From Phanerochaete sordida (lineage: Eukaryota; Basidiomycota; Agaricomycetes; Polyporales; Phanerochaetaceae), in contig BPQB01000038.1 in NCBI GenBank assembly GCA_019973155.2, positions 124,001-188,000 of the forward strand: 64,000 nt of DNA, read 5' to 3'. Position 1 is the first letter of the stretch. Every line of letters begins with the position of its first letter. The notes beneath the pieces were generated by a model. That model searched no databases and was not told the origin of the DNA. It saw only the letters and a list, made by a program, of their open reading frames with translations. Positions 47,301 to 57,515 of this stretch are shown piece after piece. Made by a program: the position numbers and the translations under genes.

Positions 47301-49034
47301 TCCTGCCCAAGTTCTTCGCGACGGACCACCGCGTGCTCATCTTCTTCCAGATGACGAAGGTCATGGACATCATGGAGGACTTCCTCAAGATGATGGGCTG
47401 GAAGTACCTCCGCCTCGACGGTGGCACCAAGACCGAGGACCGTGCCGGCCACGTCGCCCTCTTCAATGCCAAGGACTCCGAGTACAAGGTCTTCATCCTC
47501 TCCACCCGTGCTGGTGGTCTCGGTCTCAACTTGCAGACCGCCGATACTGTCATCATGTGCGTGGCGTGCTCGTCGTTCTGTGCACCATCGCTGACTGATT
47601 TTCCGTAGCTTCGACTCCGACTGGAACCCGCACGCGGATCTTCAGGCCCAGGATCGTGCCCATCGTATCGGCCAGACGAAGGTGGTCCGCATCCTGCGGT
47701 TCATCACTGAGAAGAGTGTCGAAGAGGCGATGTTCGCGCGTGCGCGGTACAAACTCGACATCGACGACAAGGTCATCCAGGCCGGTCGCTTCGACAACAA
47801 ATCAACACAAGAAGAGCAAGAGGAGTTCTTGCGTTCGATCCTCGAGGCGGACCAGGAAGAGGAGAATGAGGAGGCGGGCGACATGAACGACGAGGAGATC
47901 AACGAGATCATCGCCCGCAACGACGAAGAGGTGAACATCTTCCGCGAGTTCGACATCAAGCGCGACCGCGATGCGTTGGAGGCGTGGCGCGCGGCGGGCA
48001 ACCGCGGGAAGCCGCCCCCGCCGCTGATCTCGGTCGACGAGCTGCCCGAGTTCTACCGGTCAGACGAGCCGTTCGCGGACACGAGCGAGCTCGAGGAGTA
48101 CGAGGGCCGCGGCGCGCGGAAGCGGACGGTCGTGAACTACAACGACGGGCTGAGCGACGACCAGTGGGCGATCGCGCTCGAGGAGGGCGAGGACCTCCAG
48201 GAGCTGAGCGAGCGCGCGCGCGCGCAGAAGGAGCGGCGCGCGACGAACAAGGTGCTCAAGGACGTCGACTCGCGCGGCTCGCCCGCATTCGACGAGACGC
48301 CGCGCGGGCGCAAGGCGAAGAAGGGCAAGGCGAAGGCGCTCGACAGCGGCTTCGACACGCCCTCGAACGGGAAGCGCAAGCGCGGGAAGGCGCTCTCCGT
48401 CACGCCGTCCCTCGACGGCGACGAGCCCGAGGACCGCGCGGACGCGAAGCGGCGCAAGACGAAGGCGCCCGAGATCCCCGCGGCCGTGAAGGAGAAGATG
48501 AAGAAGGCGTACACCGAGTGCCACCGGGCGGTGCTCGCGGCGAAGGACGAGACCGGGCGCATGCGCTGCGACCTGTTCAAGGAGCTCCCAGATAAGAAGG
48601 TGCGTGCGCGCGCGGCGCGGGCACGCGCGACCACTGACGTCCGCACGCAGTACTACCCGGACTACTACGAGGTCATCAAGCAGCCGATCGCGCTGTCCGC
48701 GATCCGGAAGCGCATCACGAGCGGGTACTACAAGTCCGTGCTCGACTTCCGGGACGACTTCCGGCTCATGTTCAACAACGCGCGCACGTACAACCAGGAG
48801 GGCTCCTGGGTGTACAACGACGCGGACGAGATGGAGAAGATCTTCAACGCGACGTTCGACCGCGTCATCGTCGGCAGCGGCCTGCCCGGCGCGCCGGCCG
48901 CGGCCGGCGCGCCGCCGTACGAGGCCGCGCTCACGCCGATGGATGAGGACGAGCGGCCGCCGCCGAAGGCGAAGAACGGGCGGAAGCAGGTGCTCAGCGA
49001 CGACGAGTACCTGACGCCGAGCGACGACGAGTAG
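44312..49034 (+). CDS. STH1: Snf2/Sth1-type SWI/SNF-RSC chromatin remodeling ATPase
   Basis: Catalytic ATPase of a SWI/SNF or RSC complex that slides and ejects nucleosomes. Eight exons (44312-44404, 44477-44570, 44620-46244, 46297-46594, 46646-47084, 47137-47556, 47609-48599, 48651-49034) give 1447 residues. The N-terminal region is Pro/Ala-rich. An HSA-type helical block follows ([20 protein letters not shown]), which recruits actin-related proteins. The helicase core carries [11 protein letters not shown] (Walker A, split by an intron after 46244), the DEGH box, LTGTPLQNN, and late motifs [15 protein letters not shown] and [14 protein letters not shown] SnAC-like region ([20 protein letters not shown]) and an acidic linker follow. 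A bromodomain ([20 protein letters not shown] ... MFNNARTYN) is near the C-terminus, which ends [11 protein letters not shown]. Snf2 and Sth1 paralogs cannot be told apart here; the symbol is provisional. Confidence 0.95.
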
Positions 49035-50685
49035 GCTGCTGGTGCTGTCTGCCGGACTTTTCCTTTTCCTCTGCCGTCTGTCCTATGTTGCTGTCCTACG
49101 TTGTTTTGCGTGTCGTTTTTTTATATAGCATCTGTATCATACTAGATTGTAGTCCACGAGTCTCTGGAGTAATCCGACGTACATTTTACCTTTGTAGATT
49201 GCGTCGTTGAGGATTTGGAGAGGCAGATCGCGTGAGGTGCTGTAATAGTATCGCGCCAGAGCACGGACACATGCGATACTGAGTCATCACTGACAGGAGC
49301 GTGTGTCTAGGACGCGTACAACGTCATTGAACGACCGGGAAACCTGTCTCCTACAGCTAGCCACACATTGCTCGACGCCGCCACGATCCGCCAGCCAGAA
49401 CAGACATGGTCAGGCTCCGCTGCCACCATTTTCCGTCACGCGGAATGCCCACCTGGACCGAGTCCTTCGTGCCCATCTGCAGACATCGCGGCACGGTGCG
49501 TGATCTCTCTCGCATGCGCGGTGACCACGCAGGACGTATGACGCTGCTGAGATGGTGTTTTGACACCTGCATGGATGTATGGATGAACGGCGAAATATAG
49601 ATCAATTAAGATATTACTGGCATACGACTGACTAGATCGTGCCATGACATCGCCCTAGGGAGCCCACGTACTGCCACGACCTCTATACGTTCCGCCGTCT
49701 CCCGACGCGCATTGAGTCCCAGCGCAAGTCGTGCGCTCCCATCAGGCGTAAATCGACGCACCGTTCCATGTCAGCGCTCGGCACACTTCGCAGCGCAGCC
49801 CCTGCAGAACCTTCGCCACAACGTGGAGGCTATAAGGAGAGGCGATCTTTCCTGGTTGCCCGGAGGCTACTTTCTCCGTGCGCTGCGCCTGAGCGACGCG
49901 GCACTTTGCGAGTTTGGAGCCGCACACCCACTCGGTCGCAGGGGGCAGCGAGTCCCTCTTTTAGGTCGAAGAACCTGACCAGACTTCTGCGACGTGAGTG
50001 CTGCGCAAGACCTTACAAGCAGACCAATATAAGGCTATTGAAGCGTGATGGTAGGATTTGCAAGGAAGGTCGGGACAGGGAGAGTATCAAAGAGAATCGC
50101 CCAGGCGCGCAGGCTTTGTGGCGACGGCAGCCCCCGATAACGCGTAACGCGTAACGTTACGTCAGCCACTGGTCCATACAACCACCATGAGCATCGCGAG
50201 CCGTCGCTGCGACGTTCGTCGTCTGCGCTCTCTAAGATGTGGTATGTGACAGTCCGTCGCATCTAACGGCACGTATATTTTCTCTGTTGCAAGCCAGGAC
50301 CAGCTTGGAGGCAGGACTCATGGAGTCGGAAGATCAGAAGATACGACACGATGAACCCTGCCAGGCCCCAGTGGTCGTGCGGGAGCCGCGCGAGTACGCA
50401 GGGTGCGGAGAATGCTGCACCCCGGACGTCCACAAGAGCATGCCTCCCCTGCAGAGCCTCCGTGGTGCGCAAAGCTTACACTGAAGCGCTGGCCGAACGC
50501 TGGCATGGAATGGTGCGTCTGTGTATACCTGATGGCGGAGACTGTCTGTGCCGAGGCAAAGCTCGAGGCTGTCCGCGAGGCATGCTGCGTATTCAAACTG
50601 ATGACATCGGTCAGTTCAATCAGTTGTATGGAGATCATTGAGGACCGTTCTTCAAAACCTATGCGGATCGATGCGTTCCATGCAG
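49035..50685. other. Intergenic region with tandem ACGCGT sites
   Basis: Downstream of the remodeler stop the sequence has a T-rich 3' UTR-like stretch, then about 1.3 kb with only short broken open frames and no recognisable domain. Frames at about 50.34-50.68 kb look weakly protein-like and may be unassigned 5' exons of the next gene. The main feature is the pair of ACGCGT sites at 50140-50152. Confidence 0.45.
50140..50160. promoter_or_regulatory. Two tandem ACGCGT (MCB-like) sites plus palindrome
   Basis: ACGCGT occurs at 50140-50145 and again at 50147-50152, directly followed by the palindrome GTAACGTTAC at 50151-50160. Tandem ACGCGT sites are the classic arrangement of MBF-bound cell-cycle boxes in yeast. 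They lie about 550 bp before the first supported exon of the unrecognised plus-strand gene. Confidence 0.4.
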
Positions 50686-51471
50686 ACGTCAAACCGCTAT
50701 TGCACCGGTGTCACTCTGCTACATTGTGGAGGGGTCTGTGCATGGAAAGTTGGTACATCTTCGCGTACAGGAGAGATGTTGGGATTGCACAGAGGGCGTC
50801 GCAGCAGAGTATAAATTGATGGGCGTGGAGGCAATGGACTGCACGACTTCTCACCCAGCTTTACTCACAGCAAGCAGTGCTGCAAATCCAGGATATGCCG
50901 TGAGTAGTGAAAATTTGCGGAATGCTGTCGCTGATGCATCGTCGTCTGTAGTTTCAGCAACGCCGTCCGCATCCCGCCCAACACCTCGATCAACGTCTAT
51001 GGCGTACGTGCTTCCTATCCAACAGCCAATTCCTACCGCCCACATATACCCGAGACGCTGACACCGGCCCACAGATCGCCACAGGTGGCATGACCTCTCT
51101 GACGATCACTACGGACACACGCGGCTTCGCCGTCCTGCGCGGCCGCGGCGACGGCGTATGGATGCGCGAGTCCAGCACGCAGCGCGAGGTGTACACGTTC
51201 CCGCACAGCCCGTACGGCAGCACCGCGACGATCCAGATGGTCGTCGACAACGTCCCGTACAACCTGAACATCACTTACTCGGTGGGTGCTCTGACTTGTG
51301 TGCGCGCGCTGCGGCTCGGCGCTGATGTGCTGCCTCTTCTGCAGACAGGCGATTCGGTCAAGGTGAGCGTCGGAGGTGGCTTTGCCTGTTGGGATGAAGC
51401 TGATCTTGGGGCCGATGTTTTAGCTGTCCGACAACGGAGGGGTCGACAGATGTGTGCTCAGCTGGAGATGA
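50686..51471 (+). CDS. Unrecognised gene with small exons, 5' end undefined
   Basis: Exons that chain in phase are 50686-50752, 50871-50899 (29 nt), 50952-51003, 51075-51291, 51345-51362 (18 nt) and 51424-51471. The readable protein includes LCYIVEGSVHGKL, QAVLQIQDMP, FSNAVRIPPNTSINVYG, MTSLTITTDTRGFAVLRG, STATIQMVVDNVPYNLNITY and the end LSDNGGVDRCVLSWR. The alternating polar and hydrophobic pattern suggests a beta-rich fold, but I do not recognise the family. Upstream exons must exist, because the first exon listed has no ATG and a stop lies just before it in that frame. A TATAAA at 50810-50815 falls inside an intron and is probably chance. The smooth protein produced by splicing, rather than any one open frame, is the evidence for this gene. 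Confidence 0.6.
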
Positions 51472-52089
51472 TTTGAATACGCGGGATCCTTTTACGAGCA
51501 CGTGAATATCCTAGTACAAGTGTAACGAGATCTCAGTATGCACGTTCAGCTCCAGAGCGGCTAGTTGACTGGTAACGAGAGCATACAGAGGGTCATATTT
51601 CCAGCTATTTCAAGTTGCCCCGCACGCCGGGCCAGTATCATTAATTGGGGCTGGCGCGTATACCGCCAAAGGTCCTCTGGTTTTCCTAAGGCTTGGTATA
51701 TATGAGATTCAATCAGAGCATCGTGATGCAAAATAGTATCTCGCGAGAAGAGCCGTTGAAATCGCGTTGAAATTATATATGACACCTAAGTAGTCGTTTT
51801 TGAGGCGGAGGCCAACTGAAGCTGTCGAGACCCAAGGTCATATCAGATGATAATATACTCAACAGTAGGCAAGCCACAAGGTCAGGCCGCTTGGAATTTG
51901 TCTGCTGGCATCGGCGTAGGCTGGCTGTTGTCGTACTCAGAGCAGAGTCAGAGTCGTTGAAGCTCAAGTGGCGGTAGCGCGCAGAGCTGGACGCGTTTAC
52001 GGGCGCTTCTCGAACCCGAACACTCTTGGTCCTGGCCTTGCAGGACGTTACACTCATCTCCCTCTTGCACTCCCATACGTCTCCCGGCC
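51472..52089. other. Intergenic region before NIC96
   Basis: This 618-bp region is relatively AT-rich in its first half. No open frame or RNA gene was recognised. The last part should be the NIC96 promoter and leader. Confidence 0.4.
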
Positions 52090-55000
52090 ATGGCCTCAGA
52101 TCTCTCTTCGCTATTGTCTGCGTCCAAGGCGCTGACGGCGCACCTTTCCAAGCCAGATCTGCCGTCCGTGAAGCTCTCGCTCGACCAGATTGAGGCGCAA
52201 TCCCGGAGACTGGTTTCGCGGCAGCCTGGCCCTAGTGACGATGGCAGAGCGTATGTAGCAAAATTTGACACCCCTATACATGCAGTTGACATATGTTCTT
52301 CCAGGAATTATCTCCTCGCGCAGGCTCGTGTCGACGCTCCGGCACTGGCTAGCGAGATCGCGCACCTGAACACGGCTACTACCTTCACCCCTCTGCAAGC
52401 CCTACAAGATACCGACGTCGCGGGCTACCTCCGCCATGCTCACGAACAAAATCTTATCTCTACCATTGAGGAGGCACGGAAGGAAACGCAGGAGGAGTTC
52501 TATCGCGTCCTTGAGGATCGCGAACAGCGGGACTGGGAGGCGAAGAAGAGACGCGTCTTTGAGGAGCTGGGCGGTCGGATAGGCGGCGAGAACAAGGCAG
52601 TCACAGAACTGAAGAAGAGTGTTGGTGGAAAGAACCTGTTGTCGGTGCGTCGCTCGTGTCCTTCCCTGTGGCCAGCCACTCATGAGAGTAGACGAGCGTG
52701 GGCCCAGCACCTAGCCTCCAGATGCAGAACAAGATGATGGCATACGACCGCGTCGTGTCGCGCCTGAATGCTTCAAGACTTCAGGGCACCTCGTTCCCCA
52801 TTGTCCACGGCCTCATTGAGGCCTCTCTCGCTGTCAACCCCGACGTAAGTGTCACAATGGGAGCCATCACGCACGCCCCAACGCTGAGATCTGTCCCCAG
52901 CCACGAAACATGCAAATGACCCAAAACTTCCACATCCTTGCGAAGATTACGGGCGAGCCACCCGCCCTGCCGCCACTCGAACACGCGGGCGCGCACATCC
53001 TCAACGCGCCAATATTCGAGCGCAAGCACGCGCGCGTGTACCTCGGCGACCCGGAGTCGCGCGACGCTGCGGAGCTCCGGCGACAAATCGCGCGGGGGGC
53101 ACGCGAGGCCCTTGAAGAGCAGTACTGGGACGTCATGGAGCGCACCGTTCAGGCGCGGCCCATGGAGGCGCGCCTTGGCGGCGACCCGAGCGTGGCGAAC
53201 AAGGTCCGTGCATTCGTGGCGGTCAGGCATTACCGCCAGGGCGAGTGGGAAGACCGGATTGAGGTGCGTGGGCGCGGCTTGTAGCGCATATGTCGACTAA
53301 TGGCGTGCAGCTCGTCGCCGGCCAACCAGTGTGGGCGAAGCTATTCTACATGATTAGGACGGGTCATCTGCGGGAGGCTCTGGAGGAAGCACTCAAGTAC
53401 CAGGTTCAGATTGATCATCGCGAGCCGACGTTCCTGAGCCACTTCCGGACCTGGGTCGAGTCTGCGGACAGGCGGTGAGCTTCCTCCGTCCAGAAAACAG
53501 CACGCGTCCTAATCTGCCGTTCTTCAGTCTGCCCAAGCCGCACCGTGACCAACTTAACTCGATATACAACGCGCACATGCTCCACTCGTCCACAACCGAC
53601 CCCTTCAAGCTCGCACTCTACAAGCTCATGGGCAAGATCGACCCCGGCCGCCGGAGCGTCGCGCAGGTGACAGTGACAATCGAGGACTGGCTCTGGTTCC
53701 AGCTCTCGATCGTCGACGAGGACGAGCACGGCGGCCTGCGCGCACTCGCAGAGGTCCTCCTTGGCTATGGCGAACGCCACTTCGAGGGCGGCACCGCGCA
53801 GAAGGACGCAAAGCGCGGCGTGTGGGCTGGTGTGCTGTTGATGTGTGGCCAGTTTGAACGGGTACGTGCGCGTCTGAATTTCGTCGAACGTTGTGTTGAC
53901 GCGCTCGCCAGGCTGTTGCGGCACTCTGGGAGCACCCAGAGACTGAGGTCGAGGGCGTACATCTCGCAATTGCTCTTGCGTACCACGGTCTGCTTCGCGT
54001 ACCATCACGTGCGGAGACGTCCGACCTTACACCTCGTGAGTCTTCCCCATCTCGTCATAACCATTTCTTATGCCTTTGTCAGTCTCTCTACCGCCTGGCG
54101 GCCAGCCAGCTGTCAGCATGTCGACACTCATCTGGCGGTATATCCGGCAATTCGTCAAGATGGATGCCAAGGAGGCTCTGCAGTATGTTTACTGCATCAC
54201 TCTATGTGCGGACCAGCCCAGTGGTGTCGGCAAGGAGCAGGTCGAGAATGCGTGGGAGCTCGTCCGCAGGATCATCGTGCTTGCGAACAGCGGTACAGGA
54301 TGGGAGGAGCTTGTCGGCGGCTTCCGTCCAGATGGTACTCGCTTCGTAAGTCTTGAGCACCTTTCTGACGATTCTGCTCTGACACGTATACAGAGCGGTG
54401 TCATCGAGCAAGGCGCTCCGCTGCTCAAGCTCGATAACCTCAACGACTACAATGAGCAGATTCTCATTCGCGCAGCAAAGCATTGCGACGAGAACGACCG
54501 GACACCCGAGGCGATCAAGCTGTACAATCTCGCGGGCGACTACACGACCGTCATTGCGTGCCTCGCGCAGGCCCTCGGCAGCTCCATCACGCAGCCAAGC
54601 GGCGACGAGAAGGCGCGGGCGATCGAGCGCACGGCGGCAGAGATCCTGCGGCACTACGAGCGCACGAACCGCGCGGTAGGCAAGGACCGCGACGCGGCGG
54701 TCAAACTGCTGCGCGTGCGCGAGGCGCTCGAGGCGAAGGAGAGCGGGCGCGCGGAGCTCGCGCTCGAGATCATGGAGGCGACGGACCTCGTGCCCCTGGA
54801 CGGCGACGTCGGCAAGATCACGCGCCGCGCGGAGGAGTTCCGCGACCTGCCCGAGGCGCTGCAGCGCAACCTGCAGACGTTCCTCACCCTCACGATGGAC
54901 GCGCTCGCGACGGTGCACCAGAAGGTCAAGTCGTCGATGGTCGCGGAGTCGACACGGCAGATGGTGAGTGTGCTGGATATTTTGGGTAGACGGTCGCTGA

Positions 55001-55136
55001 TAGGTTGGTACAGACCTTGGCCGCCCTCCGGAAAAAGTCGAGGTCTATTATGGTGTTCTCTGGTATTCTCAAGTATCGCATGTCTCCGGACGTGTATTCG
55101 TATCTTGCTCGACTGGACGTCGAGATTGCTCTGTGA
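52090..55136 (+). CDS. NIC96: Nucleoporin Nic96/Nup93
   Basis: Scaffold nucleoporin of the inner ring of the nuclear pore complex, linking the Nup170/Nup192 group to the central channel nucleoporins. The gene starts MASDLSSLLSASKALTAHLS and has about nine short introns. The N-terminal helical coiled-coil region (ISTIEEARKETQEEFYRVLE) is followed by the long alpha-solenoid. Characteristic stretches are ANKVRAFVAVRHY, GQPVWAKLFYMIRTGHLREA, LYKLMGKIDP, TVTIEDWLWFQLSIVDED and YNLAGDYTTVIACLAQALG. The last exon after an intron at 54964-55009 ends LARLDVEIAL. Several introns are marked by GTRNGT donors. The gene is convergent with the F-box gene, with only 127 bp between stops. Confidence 0.92.
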
Positions 55137-55263
55137 TGTTCATAGTTCAGGTCTGCTATCACGCTGTATGAATATTTATCTGCGTTCTCCCAACATTGTA
55201 CATCCACTCCCGAGGCTGACATTACTCTGAGATTAGAAAGATCCGACACAGAAGAGGGTGGCT

Positions 55264-57213
55264 CTACACATCGTCCTCCTTCTCAGGCTGGATGACAGCT
55301 GCAAGTGCGTAGGTCCTGAGGAAATACACGCCTTGGGTGCCTTGCATGCCATCGTCCAAGAACGATGGGCTACGCGACCAGCGCGCATATAGCCATCCCG
55401 GCAAGCGTGACTGTCGCGCCCCAAGAAGCGAAGGCTTCACTTGCGCCTCGGCGTTGTGCTCTGCATGTAGGGCCGGAACTTCGCAGCCTGTTTTGCTCTG
55501 AGCACGGATGCGAGCGATAATCTGTCTTCCGTGGCCAGCGAGCGGAACGTGACCGCCCAAAAGGCTGGCACCAGCCTTATCTCGCGCGATTGGAGCCGAC
55601 TCGCGTATGTGGACGGCTTTGAGGCTCGTGAACGGTCGGTCGACTTCGTGCGGTTCGGAAGAGGGGTAGAGTCGACGTATATCCTTGGGCAGGGTCTCGT
55701 AGTAGAGCGCGAGCTCTTCGAGCATGGACATCGCGTTGAGCAACGTGCTCCAGTCAAGGGTTTTCGGACGGGCAGTCCAGTCGAGCAACAGTGCGCTGCG
55801 AACGCCGGAAAGCGGGAGACGGGAGATTAGAGTGTTGAGGCATCGGTGGCTGTCTTCTCCAACCATAAAGCGGAAGGACGCTGCCTGCGTTCGCCTCCAG
55901 GAGAACGTCTTCAGGGCAGACATCGGCTGGTAATCACGCCACATCAGGAGGTTCACGAAGCCCCAGCCGAAGCCGTCGAAGCGTTCAAAGCACAAGGAAC
56001 CGGCGGCATCGTCGCCCTGCGGGCCTCTCCAGTTGTCAAGAATGGAGAGCAGCATGATGAGGAGGCAGTCGCAGTCGAGATGCTGCTCGTGGCTGAAGAT
56101 CTTGAAGGAGAGGTGTAGGGCCACAGGAGGTGGATAAGATATGCGATGCAAAAAGTATAACCCTGCAGCCGCACTGGGCTCTGAGAGACGGATGTCGCGG
56201 AGATTGGGAAGATGGATCGTGCTTCTCGAATTGGAGATGGGTTGGTATGGGATTACATGCGGTACGTTCTCGGTGCCGCCGATGACATCGCACAGCGTGA
56301 GCTCTTCGAGCTGTAGGAGAGGCCTCAAGAGGGCAAACAAATCGCCTTCCGCGACCTGTCTGCACTCAACGAGCTTCAGCTTCCGGAGCTGTGACGCTGC
56401 GAGCATGGGCCGAATGGAGTTGAGCGCGTAATTGGCGCAGCGCAACTCCCGTAAGTGGGGGAAGGAGAGCTTAGATGGAGTCGGATTTGGGTGAGTATGC
56501 TCGTGCGTGAAGCTGAGGTCTAGTGACCAAGCGTTGCAGACGTTTGCCTGGGGAGCGTATGTTTGAATGGTATCGTTCGTATGGTTCGCGAAAGCCATGC
56601 TCCCAGAGGCGATACGGTCGGGGTGTGCAAGCACGAGATTGCGCGAGGCGGCATAGCGCTCCCAGTGGCCGCTCACGTAGTCCAGGCTGGGGCCGAAGAC
56701 GTGTAAGGGCAGCGCGCCCGCCCTACTAAGCATGTCCTGCACGCACTCCGGGCGAGTGAGGCAGAAGTATGCGGAGAGCTGCGGGTACGCTAGCGCGACC
56801 GCTCGCCATGCGCGGCAGATATGTCGGATTGCGAGCCAAGAGTACGGCGGAGGGCCTTGTAACGGATCTTTGAACCAGTCCTCGCCTATGTTGGAACACA
56901 GAGCGACATGCGAGTGGCGCCTGGCCGTATTGCAGACTCGGAGGATGTACCACAAAGATATTTCTGCGAGAACATCGTCCGGGAGCGTCATGATCGAGAC
57001 AGTGCCAGATGCTGCATTATCTGCAGTCTCGAAATCTGCTGTCAAAGTTGAGTTGCTATCTCCCGAGTAAATAGTTACCACGTACGCACCAGTGCTTCGC
57101 CATCTCCTTCCGAATGCGAGTTTTCGCAAAGTGAGCCCTTTAAGCTTCGCAGAAATACTACGACCGAGGCTAAGTGAAGTTTTTGGCGAAGTGGCGTCCT
57201 GTGTATCAGACAT
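55264..57213 (-). CDS. F-box and leucine-rich-like protein
   Basis: Intronless gene of 649 residues. A short basic N-terminus precedes an F-box (IMTLPDDVLAEISLWYI ... IRHICRAWRAVALAYPQL). Proteins of this type recruit substrates to SCF ubiquitin ligases through Skp1. The following 450 residues have irregular leucine-rich segments such as FPHLRELRCANYALNSIRPM and LRKLKLVECRQVAEGDLFAL, typical of the large agaricomycete F-box family. Substrate is unknown. The start at 57213 (MSDTQDATSPKTS) is chosen because the open frame upstream to 57477 looks like leader sequence. The last 100 residues overlap a second protein-like frame (55437-55757), so the exact C-terminus is not certain. Confidence 0.8.
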   Translation of the reverse strand: MSDTQDATSPKTSLSLGRSISAKLKGLTLRKLAFGRRWRSTGAYVVTIYSGDSNSTLTADFETADNAASGTVSIMTLPDDVLAEISLWYILRVCNTARRHSHVALCSNIGEDWFKDPLQGPPPYSWLAIRHICRAWRAVALAYPQLSAYFCLTRPECVQDMLSRAGALPLHVFGPSLDYVSGHWERYAASRNLVLAHPDRIASGSMAFANHTNDTIQTYAPQANVCNAWSLDLSFTHEHTHPNPTPSKLSFPHLRELRCANYALNSIRPMLAASQLRKLKLVECRQVAEGDLFALLRPLLQLEELTLCDVIGGTENVPHVIPYQPISNSRSTIHLPNLRDIRLSEPSAAAGLYFLHRISYPPPVALHLSFKIFSHEQHLDCDCLLIMLLSILDNWRGPQGDDAAGSLCFERFDGFGWGFVNLLMWRDYQPMSALKTFSWRRTQAASFRFMVGEDSHRCLNTLISRLPLSGVRSALLLDWTARPKTLDWSTLLNAMSMLEELALYYETLPKDIRRLYPSSEPHEVDRPFTSLKAVHIRESAPIARDKAGASLLGGHVPLAGHGRQIIARIRAQSKTGCEVPALHAEHNAEAQVKPSLLGARQSRLPGWLYARWSRSPSFLDDGMQGTQGVYFLRTYALAAVIQPEKEDDV

Positions 57214-57515
57214 AGTAGTAGCCCCGGTGAGCCTACAAGTCAGAGAGGGAGCATGAGTGAACGAAAGAGAGGGCAGCGTCTGCGCGTATACGGTTCTGTA
57301 CGGTGGCGATGCTATACACAGCACACGGCGGTTTTGGGCAATCGCGATCGATTTGCAAGGCCCTGTCTCCGGCGACTGCTGGAAATATGACGTCACAGTA
57401 CTCAGACACATCGTATGAGTGTGCGACGGACCTATAATACAACAGCCCTCGCATCGCGAAAACGAGCGCAGGGACAAGTAAGTCGTGAATGTCGTAAAAA
57501 CTCGTCAAGGTCATG

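Noticed and set aside
50810..50815. TATAAA sequence
   Set aside because: It lies inside an intron of the exon chain at 50.69-51.47 kb, so it is unlikely to be that gene's promoter.
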